NCBI GenBank assembly: GCA_036489885.1
Contig: DASXEW010000003.1
Location: 1,302,001-1,366,000 of the forward strand
DNA: 64,000 nt
Origin: Candidatus Baltobacteraceae bacterium
GTDB lineage: Bacteria; Vulcanimicrobiota; Vulcanimicrobiia; Vulcanimicrobiales; Vulcanimicrobiaceae
Direction: 5' to 3'
The first letter of the stretch is position 1, and every line of letters begins with the position of its first letter. Made by a program: the position numbers and the translations under genes. Below, piece by piece: positions 8,322-16,212 of the stretch. The notes beneath the pieces were generated by a model. It made no database searches. It was not told the DNA's origin and was given only the letters and a program-made list of their open reading frames with translations.

Positions 8322-9517
8322 TAGGTGATTTTGAAAAGCGTCGGTTTGCCGTTATGAACTTGTTCGAAACGAGCCTTCACGTCAACGATGTCGCCAATCT
8401 GATTGAAGATGCAGGGACCGCTGACGCCCGAATACTTGATCTTGCGTGTCCCCGAGCGGAGTGCTTTGATACCGTCGACGGCGCCGTACACGACGGTTCC
8501 ACCCGGGTCAGAAACGGCGTGAATTGCATCGCGGATCCCAGTCCCCGTCGGTTGTGATGCTTTCTGCAGCGCAAGACACACCAAGTTGGCCTGATCGAAC
8601 GCTTCGCACGTGTAGGGATCGACCTCGGAAACGTTGAGGTGCTGCGCGAGACTTTTGTATGTTGGCGAGCCGACTTCAGGCGAAGGAACGACGGTAAAAA
8701 CGCCCTCAGTTACATTGGGCGGTAGCGAAGAGAGCAGCTTTTCGTTGACGGCATATCCGCGCGCAATCTTCTTGCCGTCATAACCCGCGCGATAGAGATC
8801 GCCTAAAAGTATCGTGACGTCAGGCGTGTAGCCGTCCAAAAAGATAAGGTCGGGCTTGTCTTTCATCGCGAGATCGATTTCAGACCGGAAGCTGGTCTTG
8901 TCCCGATCGTAGACGACTTGTCCCAACAACGTGCCGCCGCGGCTCGCGAGTACTTTGCCAAGAACGGCCTTTGCAGGCGCGGCAAACGGTGTTTGCGCGG
9001 AGATCAGAAACGCTTTCTTGACGCCGATGTCGGCGAGAAAATTACCGATCTTCGTCATGATGAGCGTCGTCGTCGGTTCAGTGCGGATCAGATAGCCTTG
9101 GTGCGGGAGCTGCGTGATGCTGTCGGCACCGGAGTCGGTGGTGAGGAAGGTGTGGCTCTCCCAACACAGCGGCGCAACTGCCGTCGTCACCGAGGAAGCC
9201 CATGTCGCCATAATGGCGACGACTTTATTGACATCGATCAGCTTGCGTGCAGCGCGCACACCGCTGTCCGGATTGGTCTGATCGTCCTCAACAGTGAGGT
9301 TGAGCTTGCGGCCATTGATACCACTCGCATCATTGACATTCTGGAGGACCCATTTGATCGATTCCGCCATCATCGGTCCGTACGATCCGCCGCTCCCCGT
9401 TAATGGCACGAGCGCACCGAGCTCGATAGTGCTGCTTTGCGCAAGCGACGCGTGCGGGATTGCTGCCGCGAACAATGCGCCCAACGACGAAATAGCTTGG
9501 CGTCGATCTACTAGCAT
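8321..9517 (-). CDS. livK: Periplasmic ligand-binding protein of the liv-type transporter
   Basis: 398 aa. The N-terminus has a twin-Arg followed by a hydrophobic stretch ending ASLAQ (residues 5-27), so export by Sec or possibly Tat. The mature part is a Peripla_BP_6 (LivJ/LivK) fold: GALVPLTGSGGSYG at the start, NGRKLNLTVEDDQTNPDSGVRA, then the central VTTAVAPLCWE ligand-site region. First gene of a six-gene operon, with a strong AGGAAGG ribosome site about 6 nt before ATG. Two palindromes upstream (9544-9605) may carry its control. The ligand is unknown; the co-transcribed M24 hydrolase suggests a compound with a hydrolysable C-N bond. Confidence 0.92.
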   Translation of the reverse strand: MLVDRRQAISSLGALFAAAIPHASLAQSSTIELGALVPLTGSGGSYGPMMAESIKWVLQNVNDASGINGRKLNLTVEDDQTNPDSGVRAARKLIDVNKVVAIMATWASSVTTAVAPLCWESHTFLTTDSGADSITQLPHQGYLIRTEPTTTLIMTKIGNFLADIGVKKAFLISAQTPFAAPAKAVLGKVLASRGGTLLGQVVYDRDKTSFRSEIDLAMKDKPDLIFLDGYTPDVTILLGDLYRAGYDGKKIARGYAVNEKLLSSLPPNVTEGVFTVVPSPEVGSPTYKSLAQHLNVSEVDPYTCEAFDQANLVCLALQKASQPTGTGIRDAIHAVSDPGGTVVYGAVDGIKALRSGTRKIKYSGVSGPCIFNQIGDIVDVKARFEQVHNGKPTLFKIT

Positions 9518-9543
9518 GTGGCCTTCCTCGCCGACTCAGGTCC

Positions 9544-9605
9544 GGCTAAGCGTTTTGGCGTTTTTGGCGCTTAGCCGAGCCGCCACCTTGCAAGTGTCGA
9601 CACTT
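9544..9605. promoter_or_regulatory. Two palindromes upstream of the liv operon (candidate operators)
   Basis: GGCTAAGCG at 9544-9552 pairs exactly with CGCTTAGCC at 9568-9576 around a 15-nt AT-richer loop. A perfect 14-bp palindrome AAGTGTCGACACTT follows at 9592-9605. They lie between the exonuclease stop (9623) and the livK start (9517), both on the minus strand. No T-run follows the hairpin on either strand, which argues against a simple terminator. The short perfect palindrome resembles a dimeric regulator site; no regulator is adjacent. Confidence 0.4.
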
Positions 9606-9622
9606 CGAACGCGTGAGTTTTC

Positions 9623-10132
9623 CTATGCCGCTCTGAGACTCTCCAAGCACGCTGTCAGCAAATACGCAGTTGCTTCGGCGTCGGGCAGTGCGCGATGCAA
9701 GCGTTCGGATGTGAGCTGCTGGCGTAGCCCGAGATATTCGACGAGCCTGCCGAGCCGGTGACTCGGCGCGTGCGGATATGCTTTACGCGCAAGTTCGAGC
9801 GTACAGATCCACGGCTCGCGCAGCGTCCACAGAAAATTGCGATCGAACGTTGCATGGTGCGCAACGAGCGTGCGACCCTCGACAAGGTCTTCGATTTGCG
9901 GAAGAAGTGCCCACAGTTCGGGCGCGTCCTCGACGTCTTCATCGCTGATCCCGTGCGTCGCAAACGCCATCGGCGGGATGGCGCGGCCCGGGTTCACGAG
10001 CGAGCTCCACCGGTTTTCGATCACGTAGCCGTCAGTTTGGACGATAGCGACTTCGACGATCCGATCGCGTAGCGTATCGAATCCGGTCGTCTCGAGATCG
10101 ATGACGGCATAGCCGCCAGATCGCCGTTCCAC
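9623..10132 (-). CDS. DEDDh 3'-5' exonuclease, DNA polymerase III epsilon-like
   Basis: 169 aa, the length of a bare DnaQ-type exonuclease domain. Exo I is VIDLETTG (D12, E14), Exo II lies in AHHATFDRNF, and Exo III is the HRALPDAEAT segment with the DEDDh His and final Asp. It should remove nucleotides from 3' ends using two metal ions. It is too short to contain polymerase-binding or GIY-YIG extensions, and I see no neighbour that defines a pathway, so it may act in repair or RNA turnover rather than as the replicative proofreader. Confidence 0.85.
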   Translation of the reverse strand: MERRSGGYAVIDLETTGFDTLRDRIVEVAIVQTDGYVIENRWSSLVNPGRAIPPMAFATHGISDEDVEDAPELWALLPQIEDLVEGRTLVAHHATFDRNFLWTLREPWICTLELARKAYPHAPSHRLGRLVEYLGLRQQLTSERLHRALPDAEATAYLLTACLESLRAA

Positions 10133-10179
10133 TGTCGGCAGTTTGCGGGGTCAACCTGCCAGGTGTATGGCACTCAGCG

Positions 10180-10497
10180 CTAGTGGTTGTCCTTGATGAG
10201 CCCCTTGATCTCGCTGATATCGCCTTTGAGCCCCACGATTTCGCCCTTGACCTCGTCGAATTGCCTGTCCATGCCCGCGAAGCGCTCATTCACACCCTTG
10301 AAGTGCTCGTTGATCTCATCGAAGTGCGTCCCGACGACGTCGAAGCGCCTGTTTATGTCGGCACGCAGCGTACCCACCTCAATTTGCAGGCGCTTCTCAG
10401 CGTGATCCTGGGCATCCAAAATGCGCTTCGTTACGTGCTCGAGTTCAATCGCGAGCATATCTTTGAGTCCTTTGACGGTCAAGCGCTGACGTTCCAC
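10180..10497 (-). CDS. Coiled-coil heptad-repeat protein
   Basis: 105 aa, strongly charged, with a regular seven-residue spacing from about residue 45 to 95 (HFDEINEHFKGVNERFAGM, then FDEVKGEIVGLKGDI). No membrane segment and no catalytic motif. The C-terminal repeats resemble those of the 112-aa protein at 3555-3893. It precedes the next minus gene's 3' end by only 9 nt, so the two are probably co-transcribed. Function unknown. Confidence 0.6.
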   Translation of the reverse strand: MERQRLTVKGLKDMLAIELEHVTKRILDAQDHAEKRLQIEVGTLRADINRRFDVVGTHFDEINEHFKGVNERFAGMDRQFDEVKGEIVGLKGDISEIKGLIKDNH

Positions 10498-10506
10498 AGT
10501 TGAAGG

Positions 10507-10761
10507 CTAGTGCTTCGATTTTGCCGAGAGGTTTCTTTTCTCTGGATAAATCACGACGCGCTCTGCCGGGCGCCGATCCTCTTGGACCATGCGCCGAAGA
10601 TCTCGAATCTCCTGAGTCAGCATGTCGAGCCTCTGCGTGATGTGGTCGTAGCGCCGGTCCATGACCTCGCGCACGGAGTCCACGGGGCCCACCGACCTCG
10701 CCAGTTTATCGCAGGCCAGTTCGAGTTCTTCCCGCAGAGCAAACAGCTTCGAATTCTTCAT
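10507..10761 (-). CDS. Small helical hypothetical protein
   Basis: 84 aa from ATG at 10761 (MKNSKLFALREELELACDKL). It is predicted to be almost wholly helical, rich in Arg and Glu, with RRYDHITQRLDMLTQEIRDL in the middle as a probable short coiled coil. The same frame stays open far upstream to 11571, but that part lies opposite the helicase gene and looks like antisense of it, so I chose the ATG that leaves a 75-nt divergent spacer. Function unknown. Confidence 0.5.
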   Translation of the reverse strand: MKNSKLFALREELELACDKLARSVGPVDSVREVMDRRYDHITQRLDMLTQEIRDLRRMVQEDRRPAERVVIYPEKRNLSAKSKH

Positions 10762-10836
10762 CCGCGGCAGTTCGCGGTCCACCCGTAAACTCTGCCGTGC
10801 CAGGGAGCTGGCACATCTCCGTGCGATCATAATCTC

Positions 10837-13800
10837 GTGCAGCACGTCGACGGCCGTTTCGTTTACGGCGCCACCGATCTCAACAATTTTCTCGAATGCC
10901 GGCGCCTCACCGAGCTCGACGGTCTTGCCGTGCGCGGCGAGCTCAAGCGCCCCGAAGTTGAGGACGAGCAGCTCGAGCTGATCAAGCGCAAAGGCTCGGA
11001 GCACGAGCAGCGCTACCTCGAGGCGATGGAAGCGCGCTACGGCGGCATCACAAAATTCGAGCGCACCGAAAAGGGCATCGCCGCTTACGCCGCCGCCGAA
11101 GCCGAGACGCTCGCCGCGATGCGCGCGGGGATGCCGTGCATCTATCAAGCCACGTTCTTCGACGGCACGTTCGTCGGGCACACCGATTTCTTGCGGCGCA
11201 TCGAGAAACCGTCGCTCCTCGGCGCGTGGAGCTACGAAGTCATCGACACAAAACTCTCGCTCTCCGCGAAGCCGTACTTTCTCATCCAGCTCTGCAACTA
11301 CAGCGAGCATCTCGCGCGTCTGCAAGGCACGCTGCCGGAGTTCGGCTACATCGTCCTCGGCGACGAAAACGAAGAACACTTTCGGTTGCACGATTATTTC
11401 GCGTACTACCGTCATCTGAAAACCGCGTTTCTCGCCTACGTTGCGGAGCCGGTCGCCGAATATCCGTACTCGCGCAAGCACTGCGGGATCTGTTCGTGGG
11501 ATAGCCTGTGCACGAAGAAGCGCCGCGACGACGATCATCTCAGTCTCGTCGCATGGATGCGGCGCGATCAAGTCGGCAAGCTGGAAGACGGCGGCGTCGC
11601 GACGGTCGCCGAGCTCGCGTATGCGCCCGAGACGTCGCGTCCGACCGGCATGGTTCTCGAATCATTCGGGAAGCTGCGCCGTCAAGCCGAGCTGCAAGTC
11701 CGTGGACGCGCATCCAAGACGCCGCTCTACGAAATTCTTCCGCCGGAGCCGGCGACTGGTTTTGCGCTCATGCCCGAGCCCGCGCGCGGCGACATTTTCT
11801 TTGATATCGAGGGTGACCCGCTCTTCGAGCCGGGCCGCGGGCTCGAATATCTCTTCGGTTTTTGGGTGCCGGGCGAAGATGCGAAGTATCTCGCGTTTTG
11901 GGGCTGCGATCGCGTGCAAGAGAAGAAGGCCTTCGAAAACGTCGTCGATTTTCTGATCGAGCAGCGCAAGCAGTTTCCGACGATGCACGTCTACCATTAC
12001 GCCGATTACGAAAAATCGGCGCTACGGAAGCTTGCGCAATTGCACGGTACACGCGAAGACGAAGTCGACGATCTGTTGCGCGGCGAGGTCTTCGTCGATC
12101 TGTATGCCGTCGTGCGTCAGGCGCTCGTGATCTCCGAAGAGAGCTACGGCCTCAAAGCGATCGAGAAGTTCTACAACGTCAACCGCACGACCGACGTGAA
12201 GGCCGGCGGCGATTCGATCGTGCAATTCGAGCGCTGGCTGCTCGACGGCACGCCCTCGATCCTCACCGACATCGAGAACTACAACCGCGACGATTGCCGC
12301 TCCACGTATCTGCTGCGTGAGTGGCTGCTGGCTCGCCGCACGGAGGCGATCGAGAAAACCGGCGTCGCGATCGACTTCCGGCCGGTCAGGGAACCCGACG
12401 CGCCGTGCCATCTCGAGTACGTCGTGACATGCAAGAAGTGCCAGACGCGCCAGAAAGAAGAACGCGAAGAAAAGCGCCGCGGCGAGCTGGAGCGCGCGCT
12501 GCTGGCGCGCGAAGACGCGAGCGCGCAACTGCTGGCGCACGTCGTCGCCTATCACCGGCGCGAAGACAAGCCGGTTTGGTGGGCGTATTTCGATCGCTGC
12601 GAAAACGTCGACCAGCTCTTCGAGTTCGACAAAGAAGCGATTGCGCACCTGATGCTGCGCCACGATATCGAGCCTTACAAGCTCAAGAGCGGCGATCGCA
12701 ATCTCGTCTACGCGTACGGCTTCCCGGATCAGCAGCATAAGATGAAGCCGGGCGACGCGCACGATCCGCGCACGAAAGCCTCCGGCGAGATCATCGAGAT
12801 CGACGACGAGCGGAATCTGCTCTATCTCAAGCGCAGCGGCTCGCTCGATGAGGCGCGCGCGACGACCGAGCTGATTCCGACTGGTCCGCGTCGCACCGAT
12901 GCGCAGCGCGAAGCGCTCGTCCGCATCGGCTCGCTATTCCAAGCCGGGCACTTGGCCGATGTGCATCCCGCCACGCTCGATTTGCTCACAGGCGGCGATC
13001 CGCGGACCGCGCCGCGGCGCCGCACGCTGCAGCCGGCAGAAATCAGCGCGCAAAGCCTTCTCGACGTCGTGCGCGCGCTCGATTCGAGCTATCTGTTCAT
13101 TCAAGGTCCGCCCGGCAGCGGCAAGACGACGTACGGTTCGCAAGTCGTCTGCGATTTGCTCGCCGAGGGCAAGCGCGTCGCGGTGATGAGCACCGGCCAC
13201 AAAGCCAATCACAACATGCTGCAAAAAGTCGAAGAGTGCATGCAGAAGCGCGGGCGGCGGTTCAAGGGACTCTACAAACATAGCGGCGAGGAATCCGCGT
13301 ATCAGTCGCTGCTCGATTCGCCGATGATCACGTCGGTCGACAAGAACGATCTCTTCGAAGGCGGCGACTACGAGCTGGCCGGCGGAACGTCGTGGCTCTT
13401 CGCGCGCGAGAAACTCGTCGGCACGTTCGATTATCTGTTCATTGACGAAGCCGGACAAGTCTCACTCGCGAACGCGCTCGCAGCTTCAAGCTGCGCGAAA
13501 AACGTTGTGTTGCTTGGCGATCCCAATCAGCTGGCGCAAGTCAGCCAAGGTTCGCATCCACTCGAAGCGGGCGCGTCTATCTTGCAACATCTCCTCGGCG
13601 AAGCGCAAACCGTCGCGCCGAATCGCGGGATCTTTCTCGACGTCTCGTACCGCATGCAGCCGCAGATCTGTAGCTTCATCTCGGATGCGATGTACGAAGG
13701 CCGCCTCAAGCCCGGGCCGGACACCGCGCTTCACCATGTCACGAGCGGCCTCACGCGGCGTGCCGGACTCGAATTCATCGGAGTCGAGCACGAAGGCAAC

Positions 13801-14250
13801 AGCTCGAGCTCGGCCCAGGAAGCCAATCGCATCGTCGGCGAGATCGCGCTCTTACGCGAAGGCGGCGTCCCGGAAAACGAGATTATCGTCGTCACGCCGT
13901 ACAACGCGCAACGCAAGCTGATCGCTACAAAGCTGAAAGACGCCGGGCTCAACGTGCGCGTCGGCACCGTCGACAAATTCCAAGGCCAGGAAGCCGACGT
14001 CGTGTTCTATTCGATGGCCGCGTCGAGCGGCGAGGACGTGCCGCGCGGCACGGAGTTCTTGTTCGAACGCAATCGCTTCAACGTCGCGGTCTCGCGTGCC
14101 AAGGCGCTTAGCGTACTCGTTTGCAGCCCACGGTTGCTCGATATTCCCTGCAACACTCCGGAACAAATGGCGTTGGTCAACCTGCTCTGCAGTTTTGTGG
14201 AATTGGGGCGGCCCCTCGACTACGGCGCTTCGCGCCTACGCTCGGGGTGA
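10837..14250 (+). CDS. TM0106-type RecB-like nuclease / RNase H-like / superfamily 1 helicase fusion
   Basis: 1137 aa. The N-terminal PD-(D/E)XK nuclease starts with DGRFVYGATDLNNFLECRR and has EVIDTK (134-139). C21 and the later C216-x2-C219-x5-C225 are placed as in Fe-S nucleases of the Cas4/AddB type. Next comes an RNase H-like domain around FFDIEGDP (about 321-328). The C-terminal UPF1/Dna2-like helicase has Walker A GPPGSGKT (757-764), IDEAGQ (869-874), the late QGQEADV motif and RFNVAVSRAK. Such proteins are thought to process DNA or RNA ends; the exact role is unknown. The last 13 residues and the TGA stop come from a dispersed repeat (14212-14252), so the native C-terminus was probably changed. 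Confidence 0.88.
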   Translation: MQHVDGRFVYGATDLNNFLECRRLTELDGLAVRGELKRPEVEDEQLELIKRKGSEHEQRYLEAMEARYGGITKFERTEKGIAAYAAAEAETLAAMRAGMPCIYQATFFDGTFVGHTDFLRRIEKPSLLGAWSYEVIDTKLSLSAKPYFLIQLCNYSEHLARLQGTLPEFGYIVLGDENEEHFRLHDYFAYYRHLKTAFLAYVAEPVAEYPYSRKHCGICSWDSLCTKKRRDDDHLSLVAWMRRDQVGKLEDGGVATVAELAYAPETSRPTGMVLESFGKLRRQAELQVRGRASKTPLYEILPPEPATGFALMPEPARGDIFFDIEGDPLFEPGRGLEYLFGFWVPGEDAKYLAFWGCDRVQEKKAFENVVDFLIEQRKQFPTMHVYHYADYEKSALRKLAQLHGTREDEVDDLLRGEVFVDLYAVVRQALVISEESYGLKAIEKFYNVNRTTDVKAGGDSIVQFERWLLDGTPSILTDIENYNRDDCRSTYLLREWLLARRTEAIEKTGVAIDFRPVREPDAPCHLEYVVTCKKCQTRQKEEREEKRRGELERALLAREDASAQLLAHVVAYHRREDKPVWWAYFDRCENVDQLFEFDKEAIAHLMLRHDIEPYKLKSGDRNLVYAYGFPDQQHKMKPGDAHDPRTKASGEIIEIDDERNLLYLKRSGSLDEARATTELIPTGPRRTDAQREALVRIGSLFQAGHLADVHPATLDLLTGGDPRTAPRRRTLQPAEISAQSLLDVVRALDSSYLFIQGPPGSGKTTYGSQVVCDLLAEGKRVAVMSTGHKANHNMLQKVEECMQKRGRRFKGLYKHSGEESAYQSLLDSPMITSVDKNDLFEGGDYELAGGTSWLFAREKLVGTFDYLFIDEAGQVSLANALAASSCAKNVVLLGDPNQLAQVSQGSHPLEAGASILQHLLGEAQTVAPNRGIFLDVSYRMQPQICSFISDAMYEGRLKPGPDTALHHVTSGLTRRAGLEFIGVEHEGNSSSSAQEANRIVGEIALLREGGVPENEIIVVTPYNAQRKLIATKLKDAGLNVRVGTVDKFQGQEADVVFYSMAASSGEDVPRGTEFLFERNRFNVAVSRAKALSVLVCSPRLLDIPCNTPEQMALVNLLCSFVELGRPLDYGASRLRSG

Positions 14251-14252
14251 CA
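14212..14252 (-). repeat. REP-like element copy 1 (reverse orientation), overlapping a CDS end
   Basis: Read on the minus strand this is TTGTCACCCCGAGCG-TAGGCGCGAAGCGCCGTAG-TCGAGGG, the same element as at 35246 and 45211. It contains the perfect hairpin GGCGC-GAA-GCGCC. On the plus strand it encodes the final codons and the TGA of the helicase gene. Confidence 0.9.
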
Positions 14253-14273
14253 AAGCAGCAACCACCTCACCAC

Positions 14274-14345
14274 CGCGCACCCTAACATCGCGCACCCCGC
14301 CATCCCGCACCCCGCCATCGCGCACCCCGCCATCGCGCACCCACC
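14274..14345. repeat. 15-bp tandem repeat, about 4.8 units
   Basis: Units of CGCGCACCCCGCCAT repeat at 14274, 14289, 14304, 14319 and 14334, the first being CGCGCACCCTAACAT and the third having one C for G. The array fills the gap between the helicase stop and the small membrane gene at 14390. No protein-coding role is evident, and such arrays typically vary in copy number between strains. Confidence 0.85.
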
Positions 14346-14389
14346 CATGGTACGAAACACCCCACTCACTACACGGGTACCATGAACGC

Positions 14390-14578
14390 ATGAAGATCTT
14401 CCTCGAAATCGTGGTCTCGATCATCCTGCACCCGGTAGCGTTCATTCTGGCGCTGATCAATATCGTCAGCCGCACAGATTTGAACGACGCGCAGAAGATC
14501 ATCTGGGGCGTTGTTTGCCTGGTGTGGGGAATCGGTCCGATTCTATACTTCTTAGTCGGTGGTGGAACGCTCTGGTGA
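14390..14578 (+). CDS. Small two-helix membrane protein (PLDc_N-like)
   Basis: 62 aa from the ATG at 14390 (MKIFLEIVVSIILHP). Two hydrophobic segments (about 4-26 and 38-58) flank a short polar turn with DLNDAQKIIWGVV, and the second segment ends in GIGPILYFLVGGGTLW. That pattern resembles the phospholipase D N-terminal membrane domain found as small stand-alone proteins. The 3' end overlaps the convergent tetR gene by 27 nt. Function unknown. Confidence 0.65.
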   Translation: MKIFLEIVVSIILHPVAFILALINIVSRTDLNDAQKIIWGVVCLVWGIGPILYFLVGGGTLW

Positions 14579-15130
14579 TTCGAGTGCGTCGCGTAAGAAA
14601 GCACGGCACTCTGCCAGAATTTCCTCGCCGCGTTCTCCGCCCAAGCCGCGCGCAAGGATCATCCCGCCTACCATACACGCGAGCGTCCCTATAGCCTGAC
14701 GTTCGCGTTTCTCGCGCGAGCGTGCCGTGACGAGCGACGAGAGTCGCTCGAGACGTTTGTGAATGACGCCGCCGAGCGTCCGTCGTAGGCGCGCACTGCC
14801 GCGCGAGAGTTCGGGGCCAAGTGCCGCAATCGCGCACCCGTGCGCGCGATCCGCAAAATGCACGGTGCTCAGATACATGTTCACGAGCGCGAGCAGACTC
14901 TTCGAATCCCAAAGCCGTTCGCGCATCTCACTTCCGGCGCCGGAGAGTGCCTCCGCGACCAACTCGTCTTTCGACTTGAAGTGCGCGTAGAAGCCACCGT
15001 GCGTTAAGCCCGCACGATCCATGATCTCGCCGACGCTCACGTCGTCGACTCCACGTTCGCGGAATGCGGCGGCTGCCGCATCGAGCACGCGCTCGCGCGT
15101 TTCTTTCTTATGCGCTTTGGGCCAGGGCAT
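14552..15130 (-). CDS. TetR/AcrR-family transcriptional regulator
   Basis: 192 aa from ATG at 15130 (an in-frame GTG lies two codons upstream). Residues about 8-55 are the TetR helix-turn-helix: TRERVLDAAAAAFRERGVDD, then VGEIMDRAGLTHGGFYAHFKSKDEL. The ligand domain includes AHGCAIAALGPELSR, typical of the TetR group that controls detoxification and efflux genes. It faces the membrane-protein gene at 15205. The intergenic operator overlaps a near-consensus promoter, so it probably represses that gene and itself. Confidence 0.9.
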   Translation of the reverse strand: MPWPKAHKKETRERVLDAAAAAFRERGVDDVSVGEIMDRAGLTHGGFYAHFKSKDELVAEALSGAGSEMRERLWDSKSLLALVNMYLSTVHFADRAHGCAIAALGPELSRGSARLRRTLGGVIHKRLERLSSLVTARSREKRERQAIGTLACMVGGMILARGLGGERGEEILAECRAFLRDALESPERSTTD

Positions 15131-15139
15131 TGCCACCTC

Positions 15140-15197
15140 TTGACAAAAATATGATGATCGTCATATTATAGGGCGCTTTCACTTTCCCTGCACGGAG
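15140..15197 (+). promoter_or_regulatory. Sigma-70-type promoter with embedded TetR operator
   Basis: TTGACA at 15140-15145 and TATTAT at 15164-15169 are separated by 18 bp. Between and partly over them lies a 20-bp near-perfect palindrome (15148-15167, AATATGATGATCGTCATATT; one mismatched pair per arm). GGAG at 15194-15197 precedes the ATG at 15205 by 7 nt. The layout is a textbook steric-block operator for the divergent TetR. Confidence 0.75.
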
Positions 15198-15204
15198 CTC
15201 GACC

Positions 15205-15888
15205 ATGCTGCTCGATCTTCTCGACTCTCTTGCCATCGGAGCCACCCTCGCGGCCGTCATCGTCGGCATACTAACGGGGGTTCCGATGAAGAACGGAGCA
15301 CGCATCGGCGTTGCCGCACTCATCGGTGCCTGGGCCGGCTTTGCCGCGCAAGCGACTGCCGCCGGATGGCTCGCGCGCTCCGCGGTGCTGCTCGTATTCT
15401 TCGCTGTCCCATTCGCGGTGGCGGTCGTTTTCCGCACGGCGCTCAAACAGCTCTCGCCCGAGATGATCATCCGGCTCAACGCGTTCCGTTTGCTCGGTGG
15501 GCTGATTCTCGCCTTAGGACTCACGCATCGTCTTGCGGGTCCGTTTCCGTATTCCGCCGGAATCGGCGACGTCATCACCGGCATCGCTGCGCTCTCGATC
15601 GCGCGCATTGCAGCCAGCGAATCCGTGAGCCACTGGCGCGTCATCGCATGGAACGCGTTCGGGTTGCTCGACCTGGTGCTGGCCGTGTTCTTTGCCCTCA
15701 CGTCCCGGCCCGGTTCGCCGCTACAGCTCTTCGACTATGGGGTCGGCTCGACCGCAATCACCACGTTGCCGTGGTCAATGATCCCGCTCGTGCTCGTTCC
15801 GATCTATATGATCGGACACGCCCTCGTCTTCGCACACGTTCGCTGGGCCGGCGCGCACCGGCAGGGATACGCCGCCTCGACGACCTAG
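15205..15888 (+). CDS. Polytopic membrane protein under TetR control
   Basis: 227 aa with about seven hydrophobic helices and little else: short charged loops (RTALKQLSPEM, ARIAASESVSHW) and a C-terminal helix ending near FAHVRWAG. I do not recognise a transporter signature. It starts 74 nt from the tetR start and is preceded by the strong operator-containing promoter at 15140-15169, so it is the likely regulated target. An export, sensing or stress function is possible; the sequence does not decide. Confidence 0.7.
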   Translation: MLLDLLDSLAIGATLAAVIVGILTGVPMKNGARIGVAALIGAWAGFAAQATAAGWLARSAVLLVFFAVPFAVAVVFRTALKQLSPEMIIRLNAFRLLGGLILALGLTHRLAGPFPYSAGIGDVITGIAALSIARIAASESVSHWRVIAWNAFGLLDLVLAVFFALTSRPGSPLQLFDYGVGSTAITTLPWSMIPLVLVPIYMIGHALVFAHVRWAGAHRQGYAASTT

Positions 15889-15897
15889 CCGTGCGCG

Positions 15898-16212
15898 ATG
15901 ATCGTCCGCCGATTTCGCGCGAAGGCTACAACCGCAAACGCCAAAGCCTACGCCGTCTTTTTCCGCGACGTGCTGACGCCGCAGCTGCGCGAGATTCCGG
16001 GCCACCGTGGCGCGCTGGTGCTGAGCGAAGAGCGCGCCAAGAGCACGCGCATCACGGTGCTGACGTTTTGGGATTCGATGGACGCGATTCAAAAATTCGC
16101 GGGCGAGAATGTGAATTACGCGGTCATCGAGCCGGAAGCGCGCGAGCTGCTCGGCTCTTTCGATCTGGAAGTCACGCATCACACCGTCGAGGTCGATACG
16201 CTCGGCCGTTAG
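15898..16212 (+). CDS. Antibiotic biosynthesis monooxygenase (ABM)-fold protein
   Basis: 104 aa, the size of a single ferredoxin-like ABM domain. It has the typical strand-helix start RRFRAKATTANAKAYAVFF, a middle strand GALVLSEERAKSTRITVLTFW and DSMDAIQKFAGENV. ABM proteins act as dimers in cofactor-free oxygenation or haem degradation, or merely bind small molecules. It follows the membrane gene by 9 nt and could be co-regulated by TetR. Its stop overlaps the opposite-strand amidohydrolase end by 4 nt. Confidence 0.7.
   Translation: MIVRRFRAKATTANAKAYAVFFRDVLTPQLREIPGHRGALVLSEERAKSTRITVLTFWDSMDAIQKFAGENVNYAVIEPEARELLGSFDLEVTHHTVEVDTLGR

Noticed and set aside
9544-9576. Rho-independent terminator of the exonuclease gene
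   Set aside because: The hairpin is strong but no T-run follows on the minus strand.
10762-11571. Long minus-strand frame joined to the 84-aa gene
   Set aside because: It lies opposite the helicase gene and its composition (Arg/Glu/Ala-rich, no motifs) is that of antisense to a GC-rich coding frame; only the part up to 10761 is kept.
14274-14345. Possible CRISPR array
   Set aside because: The 15-bp units abut with no spacers and no cas genes are present; it is a simple tandem repeat.
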